DNA from: Chloroflexota bacterium
GTDB taxonomy: Bacteria > Chloroflexota > Anaerolineae > JAAYZQ01
DNA: 64,000 bases
Assembly: GCA_018606645.1 (NCBI GenBank)
Contig: JAGVRI010000004.1
Span: 124,001-188,000, forward strand
Reading direction: 5' to 3'
Shown here: positions 28,654 to 39,092 of the stretch, one piece after another
How positions within the stretch are numbered: position 1 is the first letter of the stretch
Layout: every line of letters starts with the position of its first letter
The notes under the pieces: model-generated
What the model saw: the letters and a program-made list of their open reading frames with translations, nothing else
The model's database searches: none
What the model was told of the DNA's origin: nothing
Program-made: the position numbers and the translations under genes

Positions 28654-30987
28654 ATGAATACCAAGGGAAGGTCTCTCTTGTTTGGGTCTCTCATCGCTCT
28701 GGCTTTGTTCCTGATTCCGGTCGCTCCGGTTCTGGCCGACGGGATCATCATCCCTGTACCGCCTCCTCCCATCCCTATTGTAGATGTGCCGTACCTGACG
28801 GTCAAATACCATCGGGTGACGGTCACCATTGAAGATCAGGTCGCCACTACCCACGTCGATCAGGTCTTTGTCAACGAGGGCCGTTTTGAGGTGGAGGGAA
28901 CCTATCTGTTTCCACTGCCTGAAGAGGCGGCCATCTCCGAGTTTACGATGTGGGTCGATGGCGAGAAGCTGGAGGGTCAGGTGCTGGAGCGGGACGAGGC
29001 GCGCCGCATCTATGAGGACATTGTCCGAAAACGGCGTGATCCGGCATTGTTGGAGTATGTAGGGCGCAATGCCTTCCAAGCCAGCATCTATCCCATCCCT
29101 CCAGGTGGCGAGCGTCGGATCGAGCTGGAGTACAGCCAGGTGCTCCCCATGGATCTTGGTCTGATCGAGTACGTCTATCCCCTCAACACCGAAAAATTCT
29201 CGCCTCGCCCATTGGAGGAAGTGATGATCCAGGTGACAGTGCGCAGCCGGGAACCGCTAAAGGCGATCTATAGCCCCACTCATCAAGTCGAAATCGTACG
29301 CCAAGGCGACCGGCAAGCTGTGGTGGGGTACGAAGAATATGATGTCAAACCCGATCGGGACTTTGTGCTCTACTACACCGTCTCCCCTGAAGATGTAGAT
29401 GTTCACCTTCTCAGCTACAGGCCAGAGGCTCGGGGAGAAGGGTTTTTCCTGCTCCTGGTGGCGCCCAAGGTCGAGGCCGAGACACATGAGGTAATCGCCA
29501 AAGATGTGATCCTGGTCCTCGATGTCTCTGGCTCGATGCGCGGCGAAAAGATCCAGCAGGCCAAAGAGGCGCTCAACTTTGTCCTGGACAATTTGAACGA
29601 GAAGGACCGCTTTAACATCATTGCCTTTAGCACCAGCACACGGACCTACGCCCGGGAACTGGTGCCCGCCGAGGAACGGGGAGAAGCCCGCGATTTCGTC
29701 GCTCGTCTGGAGGCCAGCGGCTCGACCGACATTAACCGTGCCTTGCTTGAAGCCTTGGCGATGGCCGATCCACAGCGACCGACTATCTTGATCTTTTTGA
29801 CTGATGGCTTGCCCACGGTAGGCGAAGTGGATGTAGATCGGATCATCCAAAACGTTGGGGATGCCGCACCCTCCAACGTTCGCATCTTTCCATTTGGGGT
29901 TGGCTACGACGTGAACACCGTCCTTCTGGACACGATCGCCCAAAATCACCGGGGGGCCAGCGGTTATGTGCGCCCGGAAGAGGAGATCCAGGAAAAGGTT
30001 TCGGGCTTTTATGCTCAGGTCAGCGCCCCGTTACTGACCGACATCGAGGTTGATTTTGGTCGGCTAGAGGTGAACGACATATACCCATATCCGTTGCCCG
30101 ATCTCTTTGCCGGAACGCAGTTGGTGGTGGTAGGACGATACCGGGATGGTGGAGAAACCACCCTCACCGTGCGCGGTCAGATCAACGGTCAGCCCCAGAC
30201 CTTTCGGTATGAGGGAATCACCTTTCACGAGCAGGGGGGTGAGGAGTTCATTGCCCGTCTGTGGGCGACACGCAAGATCGGCTACCTGCTACAGCAGATC
30301 CGGCTCCATGGCGAAGATAAGGAGCTGATCGACGAAATTGTCGCCCTCTCCGTCCGCTATGGGATCATCACCCCCTATACGTCCTTCCTGGTTGAGGAGA
30401 CCGAAATGGCCCTGCGCGATGCAGGACGGAGCGAGATCGTGGAGAATCTCCAGGCCACCGCCGTACCAGCCCCCGCGTCGGGTCGAGCAGCGGTGGAACG
30501 GAGCGCGGAGGAGCAAAAGCTCTTCCTGGCGCCGCAGGCAGCCGCACCGGCCCTGGTCCCGGGCCTGGGAGCCGCTGTCACCGATCAGTACGGCTACCCG
30601 ATTAACCCGGTCAAGCATGTGGGGGACAAGACCTTTGTCCTCCATGAAGGGGTGTGGACCGATACCACCTTCGATCCCGACCAGATGACGCCCGTGCCCG
30701 TAAGCTTTGGCAGCGACGATTACTTTGCCCTGATCGCCGCCCGACCGGAATGGGGCCGCTACTTTGCTTTGGGCGATCGGGTGATTGTGGTCTTGGAAGG
30801 CACTGCCTACCAGGTCCGCGAAGGAGAGGCTCCACCCATTGAGTTGCCGGCTCCCAAGGAAACGCCGACGCCCGTGCCTACTTTGACTCCAGCGCCCATC
30901 GAGAACCCGCCCCGGAATGCCTTTGAAGCAATCGTCGAGGCGATCCTGGACCTCGTGGACAAGATCTTCAAGGCGTTTGCTCCATGA
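28654..30987 (+). CDS. Secreted VIT/VWA-domain protein
   Basis: About 777 residues. A signal peptide (SLLFGSLIALALFLIPVAPVLA) is followed by a VIT domain (about 45-170; VDQVFVNEGRFEVEGTYLFP begins its core). A von Willebrand A domain (about 260-430) has an intact metal site (LDVSGSMRGEK, then SGSTDINRAL and FLTDGLPTVG). The C-terminal region has a Pro/Thr linker (TPTPVPTLTPAP) and a short amphipathic tail. It belongs to the inter-alpha-trypsin-inhibitor heavy-chain-like family; bacterial members are thought to work in adhesion or envelope assembly. The inner ATG is chosen because a GGGGG site lies about eight bases before it. The 207-base gap upstream shows no clear promoter. Confidence 0.92.
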   Translation: MNTKGRSLLFGSLIALALFLIPVAPVLADGIIIPVPPPPIPIVDVPYLTVKYHRVTVTIEDQVATTHVDQVFVNEGRFEVEGTYLFPLPEEAAISEFTMWVDGEKLEGQVLERDEARRIYEDIVRKRRDPALLEYVGRNAFQASIYPIPPGGERRIELEYSQVLPMDLGLIEYVYPLNTEKFSPRPLEEVMIQVTVRSREPLKAIYSPTHQVEIVRQGDRQAVVGYEEYDVKPDRDFVLYYTVSPEDVDVHLLSYRPEARGEGFFLLLVAPKVEAETHEVIAKDVILVLDVSGSMRGEKIQQAKEALNFVLDNLNEKDRFNIIAFSTSTRTYARELVPAEERGEARDFVARLEASGSTDINRALLEALAMADPQRPTILIFLTDGLPTVGEVDVDRIIQNVGDAAPSNVRIFPFGVGYDVNTVLLDTIAQNHRGASGYVRPEEEIQEKVSGFYAQVSAPLLTDIEVDFGRLEVNDIYPYPLPDLFAGTQLVVVGRYRDGGETTLTVRGQINGQPQTFRYEGITFHEQGGEEFIARLWATRKIGYLLQQIRLHGEDKELIDEIVALSVRYGIITPYTSFLVEETEMALRDAGRSEIVENLQATAVPAPASGRAAVERSAEEQKLFLAPQAAAPALVPGLGAAVTDQYGYPINPVKHVGDKTFVLHEGVWTDTTFDPDQMTPVPVSFGSDDYFALIAARPEWGRYFALGDRVIVVLEGTAYQVREGEAPPIELPAPKETPTPVPTLTPAPIENPPRNAFEAIVEAILDLVDKIFKAFAP

Positions 30988-31025
30988 AACGGGACCGGAG
31001 TGGAACGGGAAGGGGCGAAGACAGG

Positions 31026-31565
31026 ATGAGTGAACCCAAGATCGAGTTCTTGTTCTGGCAGGGATGTCCGTCATACCCGGAGACGCTGAGGCGCCTGGGG
31101 GAAGTGATGGCCGAATTGGATATGAAGGGGCCGGTGGATGAGATCGAGGTAACCAGCGACGAAGAGGCTGAATGCTTGCGGTTCCCCGGTTCGCCGACCA
31201 TCCGCGTGGATGGAGTTGACATCGATCGCGTCGGGGCTGACCAGGCAGTCGTGTCCCTTACATGCCGTGTATATCGGCTAGAGGATGGTCGCTTTTCCGG
31301 GGTGCCATCAAAAGAGATGATCCGCCAGGCGTTGAGCCGGGCAGGAAGAGGTCAAGTGCAACCCGAGTCCGTTCTGGCTTCCGGATGTGGCGTTCACTTT
31401 CGCGGCGGCCAGAAGGTGTTCACGATCCGGGCAGAGCGTTCGAGGACCCCTCCAGCGTCTAACGCCGCTTCGATAGCATCCATCAGTCTGGCTGCGCCGC
31501 TCAGATCGCCACGGCCAATGAGATCCTGGACCGCGATCAGGGCCGTTTCCAGGACGATCTGGTGA
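31026..31565 (+). CDS. Small thioredoxin-fold-like protein with antisense-overlapping C-terminal tail
   Basis: About 179 residues. The first 100 resemble the small thioredoxin-like proteins annotated beside alkylmercury lyases: FLFWQGCPSYPETL holds one Cys at the usual redox position, and RFPGSPTIRVDGVDID supplies the cis-Pro strand. The second Cys of a CxxC is missing. The rest is Arg/Ser/Ala-rich, low in structure and lies over the end of the minus-strand peptidase gene (31394-31565). This tail is probably the result of a lost stop codon or a frameshift and may not be conserved. The start ATG is about 38 bases after the VIT/VWA stop. Confidence 0.65.
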   Translation: MSEPKIEFLFWQGCPSYPETLRRLGEVMAELDMKGPVDEIEVTSDEEAECLRFPGSPTIRVDGVDIDRVGADQAVVSLTCRVYRLEDGRFSGVPSKEMIRQALSRAGRGQVQPESVLASGCGVHFRGGQKVFTIRAERSRTPPASNAASIASISLAAPLRSPRPMRSWTAIRAVSRTIW

Positions 31566-32749
31566 GGGGCGTGGCCGTTGTCCATAAAGAGCCGCAGCGT
31601 ATCGCTGGTCCATTCTGGAGGCGCCTTGGAGGGCAACACCCGAGCCGGAGGATCGAGTTCGGTCTCGTAACGGCGCATCAGGTCGAAGGAGCGGACCGTC
31701 AACCACCAGGCCTCTGTCTGTTCCGGCGAGGGATTGAGGGTGGACAGGTAAGACAGCCATTCCGCTTCCAGATCAGCGTAACCACGACCGTAAAGGCTCT
31801 GGACCAACTGCTCGTCGGCGTCGGGCTCGCCGGTCGCCTGACCGTACAGGCTCTTGAACCGGTCCAGACCGTAGCGCTCGATCAGATACTTGACGAAGGA
31901 ACCGGCCTCCAGATAGGCAATTTCATGTTGAAAATCATAGAATGGGCCACGGCGCAGATCGGCGAGCGGGATGTACTGTTCCGAGGCCGCCAGCACCGCC
32001 GCCCACTCGTCCAGGGGTTCCTGACGGTAGTGTCCGTCGCTGGCCCAGACGGCCAGCCCTTCGACCAACACTCCGTCCGGTCCTCCCTTCTCTTTGGGTT
32101 GGATCCAATCCTGGGCCAGAGCGTGCGCTCCCTCGTGGGTGAAAAGGGTCCAGGTTTCGACGCCGGCATAATTGCGGTCCAGGTAGGAGATCAGCAGGAT
32201 TTTGCCTTCGTAGGCAGCCCCACCCTGCCAAAAGACGCGAGGCACCAGGTACACCGACAACTGGCCGTCGAACTGCACCTGCAAGCGAGAGGCGAGGTAG
32301 TCGAGCGCCGCCTCGGCCAGCAAGCCCAACTGGAACCGGTCTCGTTCCGCTGCCGTGCCGGGCATATAATAGAACCGAACGCGCTTTGAGTCCGAGACAG
32401 ACCAGGTAAAGGTCGGCGTTGGGGTCGGGCGCGGCTCCGGTGGAGCCTGGACTATGCCCGAAATGGTAACGGCAACGGTCGGAGCTTGTCCCCGGGCGGG
32501 AGGAAGGGTTGGCGCGGCGGTCGCCGCAGGGGGCGTTGAGCTGGGGGGAAGGTCTGTCGGCGCGATGGCCGTCGGTGTGCCGGGGGCAAGGGGCGAAACC
32601 AGGTCGGGGGACCGGAGGACCTGGCCAAACACCACCAAAGCGAGCAACCCCAGGGCCAGCAGGCAGGCGGCTGCCAATGCATGACCCCGATGGGGAGCTG
32701 CCGAGTGAACGGGCGTCCGCCGTTCGGTCCAGTTCTGTTCCTCGCTCAT
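31394..32749 (-). CDS. Membrane-anchored peptidase MA-like protein (HEXXH)
   Basis: About 451 residues from MSEEQ (a longer frame reaches 32812). One membrane segment (LAAACLLALGLLALVVFG) is followed by a Pro/Thr-rich linker and a large extracytoplasmic domain. The sequence LFTHEGAHALAQDW gives a zinc-binding HEXXH motif, and the downstream WASDGHYRQEP and YLEAGSFVKYLIERYG fit the peptidase MA family (gluzincin fold). The substrate is unknown. It lies just behind the Mrp antiporter operon on the same strand with no terminator between, so it may be the last gene of that transcript. Its 3' end overlaps the opposite-strand gene by 172 bases. Confidence 0.8.
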   Translation of the reverse strand: MSEEQNWTERRTPVHSAAPHRGHALAAACLLALGLLALVVFGQVLRSPDLVSPLAPGTPTAIAPTDLPPSSTPPAATAAPTLPPARGQAPTVAVTISGIVQAPPEPRPTPTPTFTWSVSDSKRVRFYYMPGTAAERDRFQLGLLAEAALDYLASRLQVQFDGQLSVYLVPRVFWQGGAAYEGKILLISYLDRNYAGVETWTLFTHEGAHALAQDWIQPKEKGGPDGVLVEGLAVWASDGHYRQEPLDEWAAVLAASEQYIPLADLRRGPFYDFQHEIAYLEAGSFVKYLIERYGLDRFKSLYGQATGEPDADEQLVQSLYGRGYADLEAEWLSYLSTLNPSPEQTEAWWLTVRSFDLMRRYETELDPPARVLPSKAPPEWTSDTLRLFMDNGHAPHQIVLETALIAVQDLIGRGDLSGAARLMDAIEAALDAGGVLERSARIVNTFWPPRK

Positions 32750-32836
32750 GCGCCTGTTGGTGAGCTCAGCCTGGGATTGGCCGAGTGCGTGCACTCTCCT
32801 GCGATGGGCCATCCATCTGGCGAGGGTTCAGAGGTT

Positions 32837-33481
32837 TCAACCCGCAGGAGTCTGCTCGTCCCCTGATCTCCGAAACGCCTCGGAGACCTCCTCCAACCGC
32901 TCCGGCGGGCCAATCAAGATCAACTCGTCACCGGGAAAAAGCCGGACATCGCCGTCGGGATTTGAAAGCAAGTGGCTGCCGCGGCAGACCGCCAGCAGGG
33001 TCACACTGTAGCGCTGGCGCAACTCAATTTCGGCCAGCGTTTTCCCGGCGACAGCCGATTGCTCAGGGATCCGGAACCGACCGACCTGCATCCCCGGCAG
33101 GCGCAGTTCCAGTTCCGGAAAACAGACCGACTCCAGTTCGTGAGTCCGCAGGTCATAATGACCGCGCAGTTCATCGATGGCGGTCTGTTCCCACAAAGGC
33201 ACACCCACAAAGTAGGACGCGCGACCGATCATGTGGGCCGCCACCGGCGCGGTCAGGAGCACAAACGCGACAGTCGCCAGGGCGCGGGTGGCGACCCCCA
33301 GTTCACCAAAGTACACAGCCACTGCCAACAGGACAGAGCCGACGCCTAACGTGGCGACTTTGGTCGTGGCCGACATCCGGGTGTATAGGTCCGGCATGCG
33401 CAGGATGCCCAGCCCCGAGAGGGACATGAACACCGTCCCGATCAGGATCAGGATGGCGCTAACGAGTTCTCGCATGCTCAC
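32837..33481 (-). CDS. mrpG: Mrp antiporter subunit G fused to a TrkA-C (RCK) domain
   Basis: 214 residues. Residues 1-110 are a complete MrpG/MnhG subunit with three membrane helices (GIGTVFMSLSGLGILRMPD-like start, MPDLYTRMSATTK). The rest is cytoplasmic. Residues about 125-205 match a TrkA-C/RCK_C domain: IPEQSAVAGKTLAEIELRQ, VTLLAVCRG and LFPGDELILIGPPE. In K+ channels and transporters this domain binds ligands such as c-di-AMP and controls gating. MrpG is normally about 110-120 residues without it. The start overlaps the mrpF stop, so translation is coupled. Confidence 0.93.
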   Translation of the reverse strand: MSMRELVSAILILIGTVFMSLSGLGILRMPDLYTRMSATTKVATLGVGSVLLAVAVYFGELGVATRALATVAFVLLTAPVAAHMIGRASYFVGVPLWEQTAIDELRGHYDLRTHELESVCFPELELRLPGMQVGRFRIPEQSAVAGKTLAEIELRQRYSVTLLAVCRGSHLLSNPDGDVRLFPGDELILIGPPERLEEVSEAFRRSGDEQTPAG

Positions 33482-33744
33482 ACCCTCCGCTCCAGGTAAC
33501 GAGCGAACGCTATCGTCCCCAGGAATGAAAGCAGCGCCAGAACGATCGCCACATCTAGGAGAGCTGGCTGGTTGCGGGCGATGGCATAAAGGGCGATCAT
33601 CCCCATCCCCAGCGTCCCGATCAGGTCCAGCGCGATGACCCGGTCAGGCAGGCTGGGCCCGCGCACCAGGCGGACGAAGGCCAGCATCATGGTCAGGCTC
33701 AACAACGGCAGTGCCACCAGCAAGATCAGGTCGGGCAGACTCAT
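33478..33744 (-). CDS. mrpF: Mrp antiporter subunit F
   Basis: 88 residues with three membrane helices; PSLPDRVIALDLIGTLG is the family signature. It is a small integral subunit of the multi-subunit Na+(K+)/H+ antiporter and is related to a small subunit of group 4 hydrogenases. It overlaps mrpE by four bases upstream and mrpG by four bases downstream. Confidence 0.94.
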   Translation of the reverse strand: MSLPDLILLVALPLLSLTMMLAFVRLVRGPSLPDRVIALDLIGTLGMGMIALYAIARNQPALLDVAIVLALLSFLGTIAFARYLERRV

Positions 33745-34217
33745 CGTAGCACCTCCAGCAACCGTCGCTCAAACCCATCTTTGATCTCCCGGCGGAAGCG
33801 AGCCGGGTCGTCTCCCAGGTCCATGGTATGGATGTACAGGACCTTGCGGTCGGCCGAGACATCGATGCTCAGGGAGCCGGGCGTCAGGGTGATGAGGTTC
33901 GCCAGCAGGGTGATCTCGGTGTCGGTCCGCGCCTCTAGAGGGACGGCGATCACCCCCGGGTGCAGTCGGTAGCGCAGGTTGAGGACCATATAGGCCACCT
34001 GGAGGTTCGCCTTGATCACCTCGCGAACGAAAAAGAGAACGAATGCCAGCGTTTGGCGCGCCTTTGCAAAATACGACGAGGGCCCGGTCACCCGCTGGAC
34101 CAGCCACAGCATGACGTAGCCAAGGAGAAAACCAAAGCCAAAGTTGGCCAGGGTGAATTGTCCGGTCAGCGCGATCCAGGCCAGAGTCAGCAACAGGTTG
34201 AGCAAGAACGTGCCCAT
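33741..34217 (-). CDS. mrpE: Mrp antiporter subunit E
   Basis: 158 residues from the inner ATG, which follows a strong GGGAGGT ribosome site one base after the mrpD stop. Two or three membrane helices (LLNLLLTLAWIALTG) precede a cytoplasmic domain with LITLTPGSLSIDVSADRKVLYIHTMD, whose LTPGS block is typical of MnhE. The long frame reaching 34289 overlaps mrpD and is not used. Confidence 0.93.
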   Translation of the reverse strand: MGTFLLNLLLTLAWIALTGQFTLANFGFGFLLGYVMLWLVQRVTGPSSYFAKARQTLAFVLFFVREVIKANLQVAYMVLNLRYRLHPGVIAVPLEARTDTEITLLANLITLTPGSLSIDVSADRKVLYIHTMDLGDDPARFRREIKDGFERRLLEVLR

Positions 34218-34218
34218 C

Positions 34219-35679
34219 TTACCTCCCTCCCAGCAACTGCTCTGCCGCCTGCCGGCTGAGCGCAAACAATGGGCCGGCGGCGAAGCCAAGAAGGACTGTC
34301 AGCCCGGCCAGTGCCACCGTTGGCAGCCAGAGCGCCCAAGAAGAACTCTGCGAGGACTTTGTTGAGTCGTCCTCCATCGCTGGCTTCCAGAAAGCCTGGT
34401 CCCAAATTTTCATCATCGAGAAGAGCGTCAGCAACCCCACTCCCAGGGCCACGGCGACGATTCCGTATTGCCCGGCCTCCAGCCCGGCCCAGATCAGCGA
34501 CAGTTTGGCAAAAAAGCCGGAGAGCGGCGGAAGTCCTGCCAGGGAGAGGGCGGGGAACAGAAACAAGACAGCCAGAACCGGCTGAGAGCGGTACAGTCCC
34601 CCCAGTTTCTTGAGATCATAGGAGCCCTGCAGGCGGTAGACGATGCCGCTGACCAGGAAAAGTGCGGACTTGGCCAGAATGACATGGACCATAAAAAAGA
34701 TGGTGCCCGCCAGTGCGACCGGAGTGAACAGCCCCAGTCCCATCAGCAGGTACCCAATCTGGCTGATGATGTGGAAGGAGAGGAGACGGCGAAACTCGGT
34801 CTGCGCCACCGCGCCCAGCACGCCCGTGACCATGGTCAGCCCGGCCAGGACCAGGATCAGGGTGTGGGTGAATTCCACGTCCTGGACAAACAGCAGGGTG
34901 AAGACCCGGATCAGGGCATAGACCCCCACTTTGGTGAGCAGGCCGGAAAAGAGGGCGGAGACGGCGACCGGCGGCGTGTGGTAGGAAGCTGGAAGCCAGA
35001 AGAAGAGCGGAAACATGGCAGCCTTGATGCCAAAGGCGATCAAAAACAGAAGCGCCAGCGCCGTCACCAGGCCGGGCTGCCGGACCTGCTCAAGGCGCCG
35101 GGCCAGGTCGGCCATGTTGAGCGCGCCGGTGACGCCGTAGAGAATCCCCACTCCCGCCAGGAAGAGGGCTGACGCCATCAGATTGAGGGTGACATACTTG
35201 ATCGCCCCTTCCAGTTGAGCGCGCTCACCCCCCAGCGTCATCAGCACGAACGAGGCGATGAGCATCACCTCAAACCAGACGTAAAGATTGAACAGGTCGC
35301 CGGTCAAAAATGCGCCGCACACCCCCATCAGCAGGACCTGGAGAAGCGGATAATACCCAAACTGCTCCCGGTCAGGGTCCATGCTCCCCAGGGAGTAGAC
35401 AGCCACCGCCAGACCGATCAACCCGGCCAGCACAACCATGATCGCGCTCAAGAGGTCGGCGACCAGGGTGATGCCAAAGGGAGCCGGCCAGTTGCCCACT
35501 TGCAGGGTCTGAGTGCCGTTCTGCCAAACGACGACCAGAAGCCACAGAGCCGCACCCAGAAGCCCTGTTGTGCTCAGGACGCTTAATGCCCGCTGAAAGG
35601 ACCGCCGCTTCCAGGCCAACAACGCGGCCACGGCGGTCAGGAGTGGGATCAGGATCGGGAGGACGAGCAGCCCACCCAT
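34219..35679 (-). CDS. mrpD: Mrp antiporter subunit D (proton-pumping-type subunit)
   Basis: 486 residues with about fourteen membrane helices, homologous to NuoM/NuoN of complex I. The conserved helix with [12 protein letters not shown] and the Lys-containing helices ([26 protein letters not shown]) are present, as in proton-conducting antiporter-like subunits. It shares one base with mrpC (35679) and lies one base before mrpE. Confidence 0.95.
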   Translation of the reverse strand: MGGLLVLPILIPLLTAVAALLAWKRRSFQRALSVLSTTGLLGAALWLLVVVWQNGTQTLQVGNWPAPFGITLVADLLSAIMVVLAGLIGLAVAVYSLGSMDPDREQFGYYPLLQVLLMGVCGAFLTGDLFNLYVWFEVMLIASFVLMTLGGERAQLEGAIKYVTLNLMASALFLAGVGILYGVTGALNMADLARRLEQVRQPGLVTALALLFLIAFGIKAAMFPLFFWLPASYHTPPVAVSALFSGLLTKVGVYALIRVFTLLFVQDVEFTHTLILVLAGLTMVTGVLGAVAQTEFRRLLSFHIISQIGYLLMGLGLFTPVALAGTIFFMVHVILAKSALFLVSGIVYRLQGSYDLKKLGGLYRSQPVLAVLFLFPALSLAGLPPLSGFFAKLSLIWAGLEAGQYGIVAVALGVGLLTLFSMMKIWDQAFWKPAMEDDSTKSSQSSSWALWLPTVALAGLTVLLGFAAGPLFALSRQAAEQLLGGR

Positions 35680-36116
35680 CAGGCACCCTCATCACGGAGC
35701 GTCGCCTCGACAGGTGACCGCCACTTGTCGTTTGGCAGATTCACTGGTGGAGCACTGGATGAACCGTGCATCACATCCGTACTCCGCATGTCGTCCAGAT
35801 CATCGGTGCCCACCGTCTGGTAGGCCCGCTTGATCAGGATGATGGCAAAGGCCTGCACTCCAAAGCCGATGACGATGGCTGTCAGGATCAGTGCTTGAGG
35901 CACCGGGTCAGCGAACGGCTCCACCAGGCGGGCCATGTCGGATGGGATGAGGGCGGGCCGGCCCCGGATCAGGCGGCCCAGGGTGAAGATAAGCAGGTTG
36001 GCTGCCTGGCTCAACAGCGCCAGACCGATGACCAATTTGACCAGACTCCGCCGCATTAGCATATACAGCCCGGCGGCGTACAACCCGCCGATGATAAACG
36101 CCAGAACTATCTCCAT
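35679..36116 (-). CDS. mrpC: Mrp antiporter subunit C
   Basis: 145 residues with three membrane helices, homologous to NuoK. The blocks [20 protein letters not shown] and [17 protein letters not shown] are the recognised family signatures. A hydrophilic tail of about 40 residues follows the last helix. The gene starts three bases after mrpB. Confidence 0.95.
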   Translation of the reverse strand: MEIVLAFIIGGLYAAGLYMLMRRSLVKLVIGLALLSQAANLLIFTLGRLIRGRPALIPSDMARLVEPFADPVPQALILTAIVIGFGVQAFAIILIKRAYQTVGTDDLDDMRSTDVMHGSSSAPPVNLPNDKWRSPVEATLRDEGA

Positions 36117-36119
36117 GTT

Positions 36120-36530
36120 CTACTCCTCCGCCAGGGTGAGAATGATGGTCATCATCACCCCGACCACGGCCAGATAGACGCCCACATCAAACAGGAGCGG
36201 CGTGCCCACTTTGCCCAGCACCGGCAAGGTCGGCTTAGCCCAGACCCCGGTCAGAAATGGCTGTCCTGAGAACACCGGCCACAGCCCACTGCCGACGGCG
36301 ACCAGCAACCCCAGACTGATCAACACGCGGGAGTCCACTCCCAGCGTCCGGCGGGCGGCAGGGACGCCATAGGCGATGGCGTACAGGGCAAAGGCCGCCG
36401 CTGCGACCAATCCCCCAACGAATCCACCCCCGGCATCGTTATGCCCCCGCAACAGCAAAAAGACGGAGAACAAGAGCATCAGCGGGAACAGGTACCGGAC
36501 CGCTGTGGACAGGATGATCGAGAACATCAA
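36120..36530 (-). CDS. mrpB: Mrp antiporter subunit B
   Basis: 136 residues with four membrane helices. The motif [19 protein letters not shown] is the signature of the MnhB domain. It overlaps the mrpA stop by four bases, which indicates coupled translation. Confidence 0.95.
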   Translation of the reverse strand: MMFSIILSTAVRYLFPLMLLFSVFLLLRGHNDAGGGFVGGLVAAAAFALYAIAYGVPAARRTLGVDSRVLISLGLLVAVGSGLWPVFSGQPFLTGVWAKPTLPVLGKVGTPLLFDVGVYLAVVGVMMTIILTLAEE

Positions 36531-38863
36531 ACCTCCTCTTCAGGCTGGCTGCTCCCTGAATCGGCTGGCTCTTCCAGCCGCAGTCGGAGCAAGGCATAGA
36601 TGCCGATGCCAGCTACCGCCAGAACTGTGATCTCCCCCAGCGTGTCCAGGGCGCGAAAGTCCACCAGGATGGCATTGACGACATTACGCCCTTTTGCCAG
36701 CAGCAGACTGTTCTCGGCAAAGTAGGTGGCCAGGTGCAGATCCCGGGGGAGAGTCATCGCCGTCAGCACCAGCGCCGTCATCAGACCACCGGCCAGAAGG
36801 GCTATGGCCGCGTCCCGGAGGCGCGCTCGGCGGGAAGAAAGCGACGCAAAGCGCGGCAGCCGGTAGACCACCAGGACAAAAAGGATGACCGTCAGGGTCT
36901 CCACCGCGAACTGGGTCATGGCCAGGTCTGGCGCGCTAAAGAGCATATAGAGCAGGGCGACTCCATAGCCAATGACGCTGAGCGCGGCTGCCGCTGCCAG
37001 CCGGGAGGGGCTCAAGACCGCCATGAGAGTGGCCAGCAGGATCAGCGCAGCAATTGTCCACTCGTAGAACCGGGCGTCCAGAAGGCTGGGCACTGGTTCG
37101 GTCAGTCCGCCCCGGAGAAGCAGCGTGGAGCCGACCAGGGCGACGGTGGTGAGGACAATGACCATCAGGTAGCGGCGCAGGTAGCCACTCTGAAGGAGGC
37201 GCGTCTGGACGCGAGCCAACCCGTTCAGGCTGGCCAACAGCAGAGAATACCACCGCCGTGGCCCCCACCGCCCGATGGCATCTCCGATTGACCCGGCCCG
37301 TCGCAAGAACCCCCGTGCGGCGTAGAGGCCAACCCCGGCAGCAACGGTGAGGAGGCTCAGGCCCAGGACCGGGTTGATCCCGTGCCAGAGCTTCAGCTCG
37401 ACCGCCGTCACTTCGGCCCGCACGGCGCCAGCCGCCGCCGAAACCACGATGCTGGCCGCATCTGGAAAGAGGCCGCAGACCAGGCCTAGCCCGGCCAGAA
37501 CTGCCGGACCGACGAGCATAGCGAGGGGCGCCTCGTGCGGCATCCTGGGCGGGTCGGCGCGGCGGCCGAAGAACGGCGCAAAGCCCACGATCCCCGCCAC
37601 CGCCACCAGAAACATGTTCGCCAGTACGCCGGCGCTCGTCACCAGGACCGACGCGCGCGGCGCCTGAAGTTTGGCCTCGTAGAGTAACTCTTTGTTGATA
37701 AAGCCCAGCATGGGCGGCAGCCCGGCCATAGAGAGCGCGGCCAGTCCGGCGGCGACAGCAGTGACCGGCATGGCCCGCGCCAGACGACCCAGCCGCGTCA
37801 CCTCCCGGGTGCCCGTCTCGTGATCCACCGCCCCAGCGATCAAAAAGAGCGCACCCTTGTAGAGGGCATGGACCAGCAGGAAGAGCATTGCTGCCTTCAC
37901 CGAGAGAACGGTATCCATCCCCAGTAGCAACACGAGCGCGCCCAGCGTGCTCACTGTGGAGTAGGCCAGGATGCGTTTGAGGTCCGTCTGCCAGAGGGCC
38001 ACGGCCGCGCCCAGGAGCATCGTGGCGGTGCCCGCCCCAGTGACCAGATAGTGCCAGGCTTCGCTCCCGCCCAGTACCGGGCTGAGACGAGCCAGCAGGT
38101 ACACCCCCGCCTTGACCATCGTCGCCGAGTGGAGATAGGCGCTGACCGGCGTGGGCGCTTCCATCGCGCCCGGCAGCCAGAAGTGAAAGGGCACCTGGGC
38201 GGATTTGGTGAAAGCGCCGACCAGGATCAGCAGCAAGATCGACAGGTAGAGCGGGTGGCTCTGGATCGCCCGCCCTTCGTTCAACAACGTTGATAGCTCC
38301 AGGCTGCCACCCGCCTGCCCGAGGAGCAGCAACCCGGCCAGTAGAGCCAGCCCGCCAGCACCGGTCACCAACAGCGCCTGCAACGCCGCCGCCCGCGCCG
38401 CTTCGCGTTGATGATCAAAGCCGATCAGCAGGAAAGAACTCAGGCTGGTGAGCTCCCAGAACACGAACATGGTGATCACGTTGCCGGCCAGGACCAGGCC
38501 CAGCATGGAGGCCATGAACATCAGAATCAAAGCATAAAAGCGCCCAGCCTGGGGATGTTCGCCCAGATAACCGCCGGCATAGATCACCACTAGCGCACCA
38601 ATCCCACTGATGAGCAGCGCAAAAAGCAGGCTCAACCCGTCCACGTAAAACGACAGAGCGATCCCCAGGCCAGGCACCCAGGGATAGGAGAGGGCAATCA
38701 CCCCGCCGGCGGCGATCGGGTGGAGTTGACTGGCAAAGTAGAACGCCAGCCCCACGGGCTGGAGAGCGATGATCCACCCTGTCGCCCCGCGCGCCAAGCG
38801 ACACAGCCATGGCGCGACCACGGTCAGCGCAAAGCCTGACAAGATCGCCATGATGATTGCCAT
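36527..38863 (-). CDS. mrpA: Mrp antiporter subunit A
   Basis: 778 residues, the usual size. The N-terminal 500 residues form a NuoL-like antiporter domain ([39 protein letters not shown]). The C-terminal part holds the DUF4040 and MbhE-like segments ([20 protein letters not shown] and [18 protein letters not shown]) that join A to the rest of the complex. With genes B to G it encodes a full Mrp Na+/H+ antiporter in canonical order, used for sodium and pH homeostasis or for coupling to redox complexes. This is the first gene of the operon. Confidence 0.96.
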   Translation of the reverse strand: MAIIMAILSGFALTVVAPWLCRLARGATGWIIALQPVGLAFYFASQLHPIAAGGVIALSYPWVPGLGIALSFYVDGLSLLFALLISGIGALVVIYAGGYLGEHPQAGRFYALILMFMASMLGLVLAGNVITMFVFWELTSLSSFLLIGFDHQREAARAAALQALLVTGAGGLALLAGLLLLGQAGGSLELSTLLNEGRAIQSHPLYLSILLLILVGAFTKSAQVPFHFWLPGAMEAPTPVSAYLHSATMVKAGVYLLARLSPVLGGSEAWHYLVTGAGTATMLLGAAVALWQTDLKRILAYSTVSTLGALVLLLGMDTVLSVKAAMLFLLVHALYKGALFLIAGAVDHETGTREVTRLGRLARAMPVTAVAAGLAALSMAGLPPMLGFINKELLYEAKLQAPRASVLVTSAGVLANMFLVAVAGIVGFAPFFGRRADPPRMPHEAPLAMLVGPAVLAGLGLVCGLFPDAASIVVSAAAGAVRAEVTAVELKLWHGINPVLGLSLLTVAAGVGLYAARGFLRRAGSIGDAIGRWGPRRWYSLLLASLNGLARVQTRLLQSGYLRRYLMVIVLTTVALVGSTLLLRGGLTEPVPSLLDARFYEWTIAALILLATLMAVLSPSRLAAAAALSVIGYGVALLYMLFSAPDLAMTQFAVETLTVILFVLVVYRLPRFASLSSRRARLRDAAIALLAGGLMTALVLTAMTLPRDLHLATYFAENSLLLAKGRNVVNAILVDFRALDTLGEITVLAVAGIGIYALLRLRLEEPADSGSSQPEEEV

Positions 38864-38988
38864 GATTTCCTCTTTCCAACTGCCGAATCAGAGCGGTATG
38901 GCTACGGATCGGTCCGCTCTTCCATCTCCTTGGCCATGCCCCTGTGTTTCAGAGCAGGAGACCACCTTCCATCGGCCGGACTCGCCTG

Positions 38989-39017
38989 ATTATATCATTT
39001 CAGCTTTTGCGAGGCAA
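38989..39017 (-). promoter_or_regulatory. Promoter of the mrp operon
   Basis: On the minus strand TTGCCT (39017-39012), 17 bases and TATAAT (38994-38989) are seen, with a start near 38982 and a leader of about 118 bases. The rest of the 312-base gap 38864-39175 holds only the divergent promoter listed next. Confidence 0.6.
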
Positions 39018-39063
39018 AAAGCCTGGTTCTCAGCTTTTGCGCCAGTGATGGCCCAGGGACAGG

Positions 39064-39092
39064 TTGCACCCAGCCTGGGGCTATGGTATACT
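39064..39092 (+). promoter_or_regulatory. Promoter of the M50 protease gene
   Basis: TTGCAC (39064-39069), 17 bases and TATACT (39087-39092) are seen, with a start near 39099. Confidence 0.6.

Noticed and set aside
38999..39044. Direct repeat TCAGCTTTTGCG (two copies) upstream of the mrp operon
   Set aside because: Only two short copies, one overlapping the promoter; no known regulator spacing, so chance cannot be excluded.
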